Shown piece after piece: positions 48,120 to 55,818 of a stretch of 64,000 nucleotides of DNA. Source of the stretch: Lentzea tibetensis (GTDB lineage: Bacteria > Actinomycetota > Actinomycetes > Mycobacteriales > Pseudonocardiaceae). Within the stretch, counting starts at the first letter, position 1. The number at the start of each line of letters is the position of its first letter. The translations under genes were made by a program, and so were the position numbers. The notes beneath the pieces were generated by a model. It worked only from the letters and a program-made list of their open reading frames with translations, was not told where the DNA came from and made no database searches. Where the stretch lies: contig NZ_VOBR01000025.1 of assembly GCF_007845675.1 (NCBI RefSeq), positions 77,939-141,938 on the forward strand. Direction: 5' to 3'.

Positions 48120-50015
48120 CTACAACCACCGGCAGAACCAGTCGCGCGTGCGCCTGAGCACGTCGAGCTGGTGGTTCCGCTCCCGGATGGAGTGACCCTC
48201 ACGCGGGTAGACGACGAACTCGTGCATCGCACCGAACCGGCGCAGCGCGCGGTGGAACGCCTCCGACTGGGACAGCGGAACGTTGGTGTCGTCCGCTCCG
48301 TGCAGCATCAGCACCGGGGTGCGGACGTTGGCGGCGAACGAGATCGGGCTGAGCCGGTCGTGCGGGTGCGGGCCGATGCCCTCCCAGCCCGCGCTGCCGC
48401 CGAGCGCCGCCTCGAACGGCCCGCTTTCGCCGGTGGCGGCGAGCATGCCCCAGTCGCTCACACCCGCTCCCATCACGGCCGCCTGGAAGCGATCCGTCTG
48501 CCCGACCGCCCACGCCGCCACGAAACCGCCGTGGCTCCAGCCGCCGATTCCCAGCCGCTCCGGATCGGCAACCCCTTGTGCCACCAGGAGATCCAGGCCT
48601 GCGAGGACGTCCGTCCACTCGTCCAGGCCGACCGCTCCGGCCACGCACGCGGCGAAGTCGTGGCCGTGCCCCTTGCCGCCACGGGCGTTCGGCAGAAAGA
48701 CGGCGAGCCCGGCGGCGGCCAGCCACTGCGCGGACGGGTACCAGTCGAGCATCAACCGGTCCGCGTGTCTGTCGTAAGGTCCGCCGTGCACCAGGGTCAC
48801 CAACGGGAAAGGCCCGTCCTCCCGCGTCCTTCCCGGCGGCAGCACCAGCAGACCGTCCAATGCCAGACCGTCATCCGCCTGGTGCGCGAGGCGTTCCTGA
48901 ACGCCCCATCGCACACCACGCAGCTCGGGCCTCGTGTCCGTGACCTGTGCGAGCCCACCCGGTTGTCCGATGTGGATGTTCTTCGGCTCGTACGCGGTGC
49001 TGACGACCGCGGCCACGACGTCACCGTTTCGGCTGACGGACAACGACTCGGCCTGCCCTTCGATCCGGGACACCTCGACGAACTCGAGCGTCGCCGGGTC
49101 GAGTTGGCGCAGCACGGTGTCGAGCCCGTCCGCGAACAGTGCGAGCGGACCGGTCGCCAGGTCGGCGGGACAGCTCGTCATACCGGTGGTCAGGTCGCGG
49201 TGCACACCGTCTTCGGTCACGTCGAACACCGCGCACCCGCCGACGAGACCGGGTGGCACCACGCCGAGGTAGCTCACGTGCCAGCCGTCGTCGCCCCGCC
49301 ACCACACCGGCCTGCGTGCCTCCACCGCGGCGCTGCCGAGGTCCCGCACCGTTCCGCCCGCCAGGTCCACGACGTGCAGCTCGGGGTGCAGCACACCGGG
49401 ATCCAGGTCGGGCACCGGCCACGTCACGACCGCCAGCAGCCCGTCGCTCCGCGCGGCCACCTCCACGACGTGCCTGCCGCCGAGCACGTCCGGCGTGCGG
49501 ATCTCCCCGGTCCGCGGGTCGAGCGTGCGCAACCGGGACAGCCGCGCCCGTTCGCCCCGCACCCCGGCGTCGTCGCGTTCCGCTTCCCGGCGCCGGTCCT
49601 CCTCGGTCGGCCCGTCGGGCGCGATCACGACAACGCGGCCGGCGTCGAGCGGGAGGCACTCGTCCACCCCGCCCGACCACGAGGTGAGCACCTCGGGCGC
49701 ACCACCGAGCACACCGGCGCGATGCACCTGCGCACCGACGAGGTAGTAGACGGACCGCGAGTCCGGAGCCCACCGCGGCGAGCCCAGGTCGTTGCCCGAA
49801 GCCAGCTTCCGGGCCTCACCACCGGCACCGGGCACGACCCACAGGTCCCCGGTGGGCCGCTCCCCCGCGTGCCCGACGGGAGCCGTCACGTACGCCACCC
49901 AACGGCCGTCCGGGGACACCCGAGGCACCTTCGGCACCAGCCCGTCGACCACCAGTTCGGCCGTCAGCACGGAGTCCATCGCAGAGTCCATCGCAGAGTC
50001 CATCGCAGAGTCCAT
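48120..50015 (-). CDS. S9-family (prolyl oligopeptidase/acylaminoacyl-peptidase type) serine peptidase (631 aa)
   Basis: N-terminal beta-propeller of TolB/DPP-type repeats (VPRVSPDGRWVAYVT, WAPDSRSVYYLV) and a C-terminal alpha/beta-hydrolase: GWSHGGFVAAWAV (nucleophile Ser), HGADDTNVPLSQS (Asp) and REGHSI (His). Cleaves short peptides; no signal peptide, so cytoplasmic. The 5' end is unusual: four tandem 12-bp units (49972-50019) encode Met-Asp-Ser-Ala repeats, giving four in-frame AUG codons (50015, 50003, 49991, 49979) without a clear ribosome site. The outermost is used here. 11 bp downstream of the ankyrin gene. Confidence 0.9.
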   Translation of the reverse strand: MDSAMDSAMDSAMDSVLTAELVVDGLVPKVPRVSPDGRWVAYVTAPVGHAGERPTGDLWVVPGAGGEARKLASGNDLGSPRWAPDSRSVYYLVGAQVHRAGVLGGAPEVLTSWSGGVDECLPLDAGRVVVIAPDGPTEEDRRREAERDDAGVRGERARLSRLRTLDPRTGEIRTPDVLGGRHVVEVAARSDGLLAVVTWPVPDLDPGVLHPELHVVDLAGGTVRDLGSAAVEARRPVWWRGDDGWHVSYLGVVPPGLVGGCAVFDVTEDGVHRDLTTGMTSCPADLATGPLALFADGLDTVLRQLDPATLEFVEVSRIEGQAESLSVSRNGDVVAAVVSTAYEPKNIHIGQPGGLAQVTDTRPELRGVRWGVQERLAHQADDGLALDGLLVLPPGRTREDGPFPLVTLVHGGPYDRHADRLMLDWYPSAQWLAAAGLAVFLPNARGGKGHGHDFAACVAGAVGLDEWTDVLAGLDLLVAQGVADPERLGIGGWSHGGFVAAWAVGQTDRFQAAVMGAGVSDWGMLAATGESGPFEAALGGSAGWEGIGPHPHDRLSPISFAANVRTPVLMLHGADDTNVPLSQSEAFHRALRRFGAMHEFVVYPREGHSIRERNHQLDVLRRTRDWFCRWL

Positions 50016-50019
50016 CGCG
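49972..50019 (-). repeat. Tandem 12-bp repeat (4 units) carrying four start codons
   Basis: Units GAGTCCATCGCA at 49972, 49984 and 49996, and GAGTCCATCGCG at 50008. Read on the minus strand each unit carries ATGGACTC, so unit-number changes add or remove start codons without changing the frame of the S9 peptidase. Confidence 0.95.
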
Positions 50020-50026
50020 GGACAGC

Positions 50027-50518
50027 TCAGTCGATCGGTTCGATCGCGTCGTGCACCAGGTCGACCCGCGGGTCCTGCACGTGCGCGACCGAGGCCAGGT
50101 ACCCGGCGGCGGAGTAGGCCATCGCGAGGTCCTCGTCGTCGATGACGATCGAGCCGCCCGCGCGCTCGAACCGCTCGGCGAGCAGGGGGAGCCCGTCGGG
50201 CAGCAGCCCGCACATGTCCTCGAAGGAGATGTCGCCCCACCGCCCGAACGCCTGACGCAGCACCCACACCCAGTCGGCGAGGTCTCCCCGCACCAGGAAC
50301 CGGTCCTCGGTCAGCTTCACGACCGGACCGTCGGGCGGCGTCGAGGGGAGCCGGGCGAGCAGCAGCTCGACGAGCTCCGCGTTGAAGTGGCCCGCGGCGA
50401 TCGTGAGCACCGGCGCACCGTCCTCTCGGGACTGGCCGGGATCCGCGCCCTCGTCCAGCAACCGCCGCACCACGGCGATGTCGGCGCGACGCCGGGATAC
50501 GGCTGTCACCAAGTCCAT
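50027..50518 (-). CDS. Ankyrin-repeat protein (163 aa)
   Basis: Residues about 2-60 contain ankyrin repeats: DIAVVRRLLDEGADPGQSRE then DGAPVLTIAAGHFNAELVEL. The rest (VRGDLADWVWVLRQAFGRWG and SIVIDDEDLAMAYSAAGYLA) is helical and unassigned. Probably a small protein-binding module in the cytoplasm. ATG 50518 is the only start of the frame; it has no obvious ribosome site. It ends 11 bp before the S9 peptidase start, so the two form an operon. Confidence 0.8.
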   Translation of the reverse strand: MDLVTAVSRRRADIAVVRRLLDEGADPGQSREDGAPVLTIAAGHFNAELVELLLARLPSTPPDGPVVKLTEDRFLVRGDLADWVWVLRQAFGRWGDISFEDMCGLLPDGLPLLAERFERAGGSIVIDDEDLAMAYSAAGYLASVAHVQDPRVDLVHDAIEPID

Positions 50519-50612
50519 CGGCGGATCTTATGCAGTTCCTGTCCTTCGGCGGCACGACATCGGAACGACTACGTCCAATGCTAACTTGATGCGTCTGTTC
50601 GGTGACGCGCCG

Positions 50613-50673
50613 TTCATGCGTTCCACGTATGAATGTCAGGCCTAATGGCCCGTGGATGTAACGGCCGATCGGC
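50613..50673. promoter_or_regulatory. Palindromes in the ankyrin/M14-peptidase divergent spacer
   Basis: TTCATGCGT-TCC-ACGTATGAA (50613-50633) is a nine-bp inverted repeat with one G-T mismatch, and GCCGATCGGC (50664-50673) is a perfect palindrome flanked by two GTAACG repeats. Both lie in the 206-bp region between divergent genes and are candidate operators. Confidence 0.4.
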
Positions 50674-50724
50674 GTAACGTCCTCTGCCGTCTTGCGTTGA
50701 CCACGCACGTCCCGGAGGAACGCC

Positions 50725-53700
50725 ATGAAGCGGTCCGCAGCAGTCCTGTCCTCTTTGGCACTCGTGCTCGCCGGCGTGGTGGTGTCGCCCGCCCAGGCCG
50801 CTCCGAGCGCCGATCCGCTCGACGTCTACATCGCCGAGGTGACCCCGGAGAAGGCTGGTGAGCTGTCCAGACAAGGCGTTGACGTCGTCGAGAGCAGAAC
50901 GGTCGGTGATCAGGTCCAGGTCGAGCTCGTCCTGTCCGAGACCGAACGCGCCACGCTCGCCGGACGCGGGGTGGACGCGAAGCTCAAGCGCACCAAGGAC
51001 GGCAAGACGACCAGGCAACTCGCGGCCGACCAGGCCGTCAACGGGTTCACCGTGTGGCGATCATACGACGAGGCGGGCGGAATCAGGGACCAGCTGTACG
51101 CGCTGGCGCGCGACAACAGGAACCTCGTCAAGCTGGAGGTGCTCGGCAAGACCGGGCAGGGGCGCGAGATCATCGCGGTCAAGGTGACGCAGGGCGCGAA
51201 CGGCGTCCGGGACGGCAGCAGGCCCGCAGTCCTGTACTCGTCGACGCAGCACGCGCGGGAGTGGATCAGCACCGAGGTCAACCGGCGGCTGCTGAACCAC
51301 TACGTCGACCGCTTCAAGGCGGGCGACAAGGAGATCAAGAACCTGCTCAAGGACACCGAGCTGTGGTTCGTGCTGGTCGCCAACCCGGACGGCTACCAGT
51401 ACACGTTCGACGCGGAACGGCTGTGGCGCAAGAACCTCCGCGACAACGACGGCAACGGCCAGGCCAACGTCGGCGATGGCGTCGACCCGAACCGCAACTT
51501 CGACGAGCACTTCAACTACGACAACGAGGGCTCGTCGTCGGCGGCCGCCAGCGACACCTACCGCGGGCCCGGCGCGACGTCCGAGCCGGAGACCAGGGCC
51601 ATGCAGGGCCTGCTGGACCGGATCAAGCCGAAGTTCCAGTCCAACTGGCACTCCGCGGGTCAGTGGATCCTCTACCCGCAGGGCTGGCAGACCGGGTCGC
51701 CCGAGGCGGACAACCCGATCTACGTCGCGCTGGCGGGCACGGACGCCACGCCCGCGATCGCCGGGTTCGACCCCGGCATCAGCTCCGACGAGCTGTACGT
51801 GACCAACGGTGAGACCACCGACTACGCCGACGCGCGCAACGGGACCGTGTCGATGACGCCGGAGCTCAGCGAGGGCTGCGACGGCTGCGGCTTCGTGTTC
51901 CCCGACGACGAGGCGCTCGTCGAGGCCGAGTTCCAGAAGACGCTGCCGTTCTCGCTGTCGCTCGCGCGGTCCGCGACCGACCCGGCGAACCCGAAGTCCG
52001 CGGTCGGCATCACCGTCAAGCCGTTCTACCTCGACCAGGCCGACCTGGACCAGGAGAACAGCCCTCTGTCCATGATGGACTTCACCTTCGACGTCTCCTA
52101 CGGTGACCCGCAGGAGGTCCGCGTGCTGGCGAAGAAGTCGCTCGGCGCGGTGCAGGCCAAGTGGCAGATCGGCACCGGGCCGGTGCAGAGCACGTCGACG
52201 AAGGAGTGGCAGGGCGGCGAGCGGTACGGCGTCGGCAACTCGAACTACTACCACGTCGTCAGCGGCGTGGTGACCGGGACGCAACCCGGTGACACGGTCA
52301 AGGTGTGGTTCGAGGGCGGCGGCCAGACCAGCAGCTCGTTCACGTACAAGGCCGTCTCCGACACCGGCGACAAGGTGCTCGTGCTCTCCGCGGAGGACTA
52401 CACCGGCGCGTCGCCCGCGATGCCCGGCGTGACTGCGCCGAAGTACCTGTCGTACTACACGAACGCGCTGACCGCGGCCGGCGTGAGCCACGACGTCTAC
52501 GACGTGGATGCCAACGGCCGCAAGGCACCCGACGCACTCGGCGTGCTCAGCCACTACCAGGCGGTCGTCTGGTACACCGGCGACGACGTCGTCACGCGCG
52601 AAGCGGGCTGGGGTCCGGGCAACGCCTCCAGCCTCGCGCAGACCGAGCTGTTCGAGGTCCGCGACTACCTCAACGAGGGCGGAAAGGTGCTCTACACCGG
52701 CAAGTACGCCGGGCACCAGTACGCCACGGGCCACGGCACGCAGCTCTACGACCCGTTCGAGAACAAGCAGTGCAGCGATCCGGCCATCACGGCGCGGTGC
52801 CGTCCGCTCAGCGGTTCCGGTGACAACGTCAACGACGTCATCGAGTACTGGTTCGGCGCCGGGGTCGTCAGCGAGGACTCGGGCACCGACGAGAACGGAG
52901 ACCTGTTCGACGTCAACGGACTCGCGGCACCGTACGGCGGGATGTCGTGGGGCTTCAACGGTGCGGACAGCGCGCAGAACCAGGACCACAGCGCGTCGTT
53001 CCTGACGACCAGCGGCCTGCTACCGGTCGCGGTGTACCCGCAGTTCGAGAGCTCCGTCGCCGGCGCATGGGACCGCCCTGGCGGCCCGTTCGCACCGCAC
53101 ACCGGCGAATACTACGCGTACTCGCAGATCGGTGACGTGGCGTACAAGCGGCTGACCAGGACGATCACCGTCCCGGCAGGCGGCGCCCAGATGTCGTTCT
53201 GGACGTCCTACGACACCGAACCCGCGTGGGACCACCTGTTCGTGGAGGCGCGCACGGCGGGCGGCGCCGACTGGACGACGCTGCCCGACCAGAACGGCAA
53301 CACCACGACGACGCCCGGCGACAGCTGCGCGGCCGGCTGGCGCGATCTGCACCCGCACCTCGACCACTACCAGACCCTCAACCCGGACAACACGTGCACG
53401 GCGACCGGTACCACCGGCGTGTGGAACGCGGCGTCCGGCGGGTCCGGCGGCTGGCAGCAGTGGTCGGTGAACCTGGCCGCCTACGCGGGCAAGCAGGTCG
53501 AGGTGTCGATCGCCTACGCGAGCGACTGGGCCGTGCAGGGGCTCGGTGTGTTCGTGGACGACGTCGTCGTGACCACCGGCGAGGGGTCCACGTCCTTCGA
53601 GTCCGGTTTGGATGGTTGGACGGTCGCCGGGCCGCCTGCGGGCAGCCCGCCGAACCCCAACGACTGGGTGCGCACCACCGCGGCCGGGTTCCCGGAGGGC

Positions 53701-53814
53701 GCGGTCGTCAAGACCGACGACACCCTCTACTTCGGGTTCGGCTTCGAGGGCATCAGTGACGCGGCTACGCGCAACCAGGTGATGCAGAGGGCGATGAGCT
53801 ACCTGCTCGGCTGA
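50725..53814 (+). CDS. Secreted M14 zinc carboxypeptidase with an immune-inhibitor-A-like C-terminus (1029 aa)
   Basis: Signal peptide 1-25 (AAVLSSLALVLAGVVVSPAQA), a short propeptide, then the M14 domain at about 115-420. Zinc ligands: His and Glu in STQHAREW (about 176 and 179) and His in SNWHSAGQW (about 308); catalytic Glu in SMTPELSEG. RNFDEHFNY holds the substrate-binding Asn-Arg. A long region (about 430-1029) follows, with a Ca/beta-sandwich-like part and VAGAWDRPGGPF then DHLFVEARTAG and GLGVFVDDVVV, like the C-terminal domain of immune inhibitor A. Extracellular peptide degradation is likely. ATG 50725 has GGAGGAA four bases upstream. Confidence 0.92.
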   Translation: MKRSAAVLSSLALVLAGVVVSPAQAAPSADPLDVYIAEVTPEKAGELSRQGVDVVESRTVGDQVQVELVLSETERATLAGRGVDAKLKRTKDGKTTRQLAADQAVNGFTVWRSYDEAGGIRDQLYALARDNRNLVKLEVLGKTGQGREIIAVKVTQGANGVRDGSRPAVLYSSTQHAREWISTEVNRRLLNHYVDRFKAGDKEIKNLLKDTELWFVLVANPDGYQYTFDAERLWRKNLRDNDGNGQANVGDGVDPNRNFDEHFNYDNEGSSSAAASDTYRGPGATSEPETRAMQGLLDRIKPKFQSNWHSAGQWILYPQGWQTGSPEADNPIYVALAGTDATPAIAGFDPGISSDELYVTNGETTDYADARNGTVSMTPELSEGCDGCGFVFPDDEALVEAEFQKTLPFSLSLARSATDPANPKSAVGITVKPFYLDQADLDQENSPLSMMDFTFDVSYGDPQEVRVLAKKSLGAVQAKWQIGTGPVQSTSTKEWQGGERYGVGNSNYYHVVSGVVTGTQPGDTVKVWFEGGGQTSSSFTYKAVSDTGDKVLVLSAEDYTGASPAMPGVTAPKYLSYYTNALTAAGVSHDVYDVDANGRKAPDALGVLSHYQAVVWYTGDDVVTREAGWGPGNASSLAQTELFEVRDYLNEGGKVLYTGKYAGHQYATGHGTQLYDPFENKQCSDPAITARCRPLSGSGDNVNDVIEYWFGAGVVSEDSGTDENGDLFDVNGLAAPYGGMSWGFNGADSAQNQDHSASFLTTSGLLPVAVYPQFESSVAGAWDRPGGPFAPHTGEYYAYSQIGDVAYKRLTRTITVPAGGAQMSFWTSYDTEPAWDHLFVEARTAGGADWTTLPDQNGNTTTTPGDSCAAGWRDLHPHLDHYQTLNPDNTCTATGTTGVWNAASGGSGGWQQWSVNLAAYAGKQVEVSIAYASDWAVQGLGVFVDDVVVTTGEGSTSFESGLDGWTVAGPPAGSPPNPNDWVRTTAAGFPEGAVVKTDDTLYFGFGFEGISDAATRNQVMQRAMSYLLG

Positions 53815-53833
53815 GCGGGAGCCGCTGGTCAGA

Positions 53834-53881
53834 GGTCGTGAGTGATTTGGTGTGCCATAGGCCTCCTGATCACTCACGACC
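53834..53881. terminator. Bidirectional hairpin terminator between convergent genes
   Basis: GGTCGTGAGTGAT (53834-53846) pairs with ATCACTCACGACC (53869-53881), a 13-bp perfect stem with 22-base loop, extended by TCAG/CTGA after one mismatch (53829-53886). It lies between the M14 stop and the GNAT gene, whose stop codon is in the right arm. Confidence 0.75.
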
Positions 53882-54340
53882 GCTGAGCGCGAGCCGCAGG
53901 ACGATCTCGCCGTCCTCGATCTCGCCGGTGGGCTCGAACCCGAGCCCCCGGTAGAACGGCCAGGGCTCACCTTCGCCGGGGTGGTAGCTGGTGAGCAGCT
54001 CGGTGGCGCCGTCCGCGCGGATGAGGTCGACGACCAGCGCGACCACCTCCCGGCCGAACCCGCGGCCCTGGTGGCGTTCGTCGATGAGCAGCCGCCACAG
54101 GAAGAACGGCCCGAGGATGCCGGGACGGCCGGGCGGCACGTTCCAGCTGAGCATCACGAACCCGACCGGCTCGTCGCCCGAGTACACGGCCCGGTACCAG
54201 GGCTCGCCCTCGGGCGTCGTGGCGGCGTGCTCGAGCGACTTGGCCACGGAGGCGACGAACTGCTCCTGGTCGGGGCGAACGCGCAACGCGCACACCGCGT
54301 CGCGGTTGGCGTCGGTGATCTCGCGGAGGTGCGTGGTCAT
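53870..54340 (-). CDS. GNAT family N-acetyltransferase, spermidine-acetyltransferase-like (156 aa)
   Basis: MTTHLREITDANRDAVCALR, then SLEHAATTPEGEPWYRAVYS, and the acetyl-CoA loop IDERHQGRGFGREVVALVVD (RxxGxG/A form) followed by YRGLGFEPTGEIEDGEIVLR. The pattern is like the BltD/PaiA-type polyamine acetyltransferases. ATG 54340 has GGAGG-like sequence absent; start chosen by the conserved N-terminus. Nine bp downstream of a lipoprotein gene on the same strand. The terminator hairpin covers the 3' end. Confidence 0.86.
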   Translation of the reverse strand: MTTHLREITDANRDAVCALRVRPDQEQFVASVAKSLEHAATTPEGEPWYRAVYSGDEPVGFVMLSWNVPPGRPGILGPFFLWRLLIDERHQGRGFGREVVALVVDLIRADGATELLTSYHPGEGEPWPFYRGLGFEPTGEIEDGEIVLRLALSGRE

Positions 54341-54348
54341 GCCGCCAT

Positions 54349-55179
54349 TCAACCCTGGACGACCTGCCGGGCGATCGCGAGTTCCCGGTCGGCGTACGCC
54401 ATCACGGCGGCGAGCGCGCCGGCGTTCTCGTCGGCCAAGCGCTGCTGGTAGGCGGTTTCCACGGCGAGCATCACGCCGGCCACGTTGGTCCGCAGCTTGC
54501 AGTCGACGTCGGCGACTGCGGTCGCGGTCTCCTGCGGGCTCGGCCGTTCGGTCCGCCAGCGCGGGTCGTTCGCGGCGGTGGGCGGGTCGGGGTAGCGGAA
54601 ACCCTTGTCCTGCATGCACGACGCCCACCTGGCGAAGGCCGCGGTGACCCGGCTGTCCTGCCTGGTGAGTGCGAACGACTGCCACTGCAGCTTCTGCGGC
54701 AGCCCGGCCTCGATCTGCTCGATCCCCGGTTTCAGCTGACGCATCGCCTCGCCGACGCAGCCACCGCTGGGCACGGGCACACCGCGATAGGCGGTCACGC
54801 CCTCGCCCAGCCACACCGCCTTGGCGTCGGCGGGCAGCGCCGACGGAGGCGGGCCACCGGCGGCACGCGAGTGGTAGCCGTCGGCCGACGCGACCGCGGG
54901 ATCCAGGTTGGTGTACCGGCCGGTGTTGGAGAGGGACGGCTGAGGAGCCGGGTCGCTCTTCCACTCGAGACCGAACCGCCGCATGCACCGGTCACCGACG
55001 ACGTCGACCGCCTTGGACAACAACTCGCGGCGGTCGCTGGTCTGCTGGAACCGGTCCAGCGGGAGCACGATGTCGGCGCCGGTGCGCACCACCGGGATCG
55101 CGCCGACCGGCGGCTCGGCTGAGCCGGAAGCGCACGCGGTGAGCACCAGCAGCACGCCGCACCACCGGACGGTCGTCAT
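54349..55179 (-). CDS. Secreted lipoprotein of unknown function (276 aa)
   Basis: Lipobox LVLTACAS at residues about 11-18, so Cys16 would be lipidated and the protein tethered outside the membrane. Downstream are conserved-looking Cys residues in GDRCMRRFG, SGGCVGEAM, WASCMQDKG and VDCKL, suggesting two disulfides. No recognised domain; the WASCMQDKGFRYPDP segment resembles small secreted proteins I have seen in actinomycetes without a named family. ATG 55179 has GGAGGAGG five bases upstream. Followed nine bp later by GNAT. Confidence 0.85.
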   Translation of the reverse strand: MTTVRWCGVLLVLTACASGSAEPPVGAIPVVRTGADIVLPLDRFQQTSDRRELLSKAVDVVGDRCMRRFGLEWKSDPAPQPSLSNTGRYTNLDPAVASADGYHSRAAGGPPPSALPADAKAVWLGEGVTAYRGVPVPSGGCVGEAMRQLKPGIEQIEAGLPQKLQWQSFALTRQDSRVTAAFARWASCMQDKGFRYPDPPTAANDPRWRTERPSPQETATAVADVDCKLRTNVAGVMLAVETAYQQRLADENAGALAAVMAYADRELAIARQVVQG

Positions 55180-55231
55180 GTCCACCTCCTCCAGGGGTGG
55201 TCCGGGCACCGCCGGACCACCCCCGCATCCG

Positions 55232-55660
55232 TCAGCCGCGGAAGCAGTGGCCGCTGATCTTGTTGTCGAACCCCTTGGACCCGAGGTTCGCGTAGAACCA
55301 GCTCTCCTGTGCGCTGACCTGCCCCTGGCGCAAGAACAGCAGCAGCGGCGCGGTGTGGTCGCAGGCGTCCAACCCGTCGCGGAACGCCATGAGCACGAAG
55401 TCCGGGGCGTAGTTCGCGGCACTGCTGGCGCTGTCGTCGATCTTGACGGACGTGCCCGCGTAGACGAGGTTGCCGTAGCGGGGCAGGTGGTTGTTCATGC
55501 TGGCGGACAGCCCCGTGAAGTTGGTGTCGCGCCAGATGACGAACGCGCCGGATCCGGCAGCGGCCACCGGCGGCGCCGCGTTCGCCGCCGGCGCCACGAG
55601 CACGCACGCCGCGATGCCGACGGCGGCACTCGCGACTGCGGTGAGCTTCCTGAACCTCAT
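55232..55660 (-). CDS. Small secreted protein, beta/gamma-crystallin or peptidase-inhibitor-I36-like (142 aa)
   Basis: Signal peptide 1-29 (LTAVASAAVGIAACVLVAPA then ANA). The mature part begins FVIWRDTNFTGLSASMNNHL, and SVKIDDSASSAANYA resembles a Greek-key strand with the DDSxSS-type bend of crystallin-fold secreted proteins; two Cys (DACDH and GHCFRG) may form a disulfide. Inhibition of an extracellular protease is possible but unproven. ATG 55660 has GGAGG seven bases upstream. A TTGACT box at 55697-55702 on its strand could be the -35. An array of three 11-bp-spaced repeats is just upstream (55714-55742). Confidence 0.75.
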   Translation of the reverse strand: MRFRKLTAVASAAVGIAACVLVAPAANAAPPVAAAGSGAFVIWRDTNFTGLSASMNNHLPRYGNLVYAGTSVKIDDSASSAANYAPDFVLMAFRDGLDACDHTAPLLLFLRQGQVSAQESWFYANLGSKGFDNKISGHCFRG

Positions 55661-55713
55661 GTTGAGTCCTCCACCTGATGTGGCGATGTCGGGCGGGAGT
55701 CAACCGACCTCCT

Positions 55714-55742
55714 GTTGGAAGACGGCTGGAACAAAGCTGGAA
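55714..55742 (+). promoter_or_regulatory. Three direct repeats of G[CT]TGGAA at exact 11-bp period
   Basis: GTTGGAA at 55714, GCTGGAA at 55725 and 55736. They lie between the small secreted protein (minus) and the AfsR-type SARP (plus). The 11-bp period is the SARP-target layout. They are 77 bp from the SARP start and 54 bp from the secreted-protein start, so which gene is controlled is unclear. Confidence 0.6.
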
Positions 55743-55805
55743 CCCGGTTCGCGGGTAGGCGTCGCATGCCTGCGAAAGCAGGTACATGAGCCCGGAACGG
55801 TGCTG

Positions 55806-55811
55806 AATACT
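55806..55811 (+). promoter_or_regulatory. Probable -10 element of a leaderless SARP transcript
   Basis: AATACT lies seven bases upstream of the ATG at 55819, which has no ribosome site. Matches TATAAT at four of six positions. The same arrangement is seen at the other SARP and at the kinase and PucR genes. Confidence 0.5.
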
Positions 55812-55818
55812 CGGCCCG

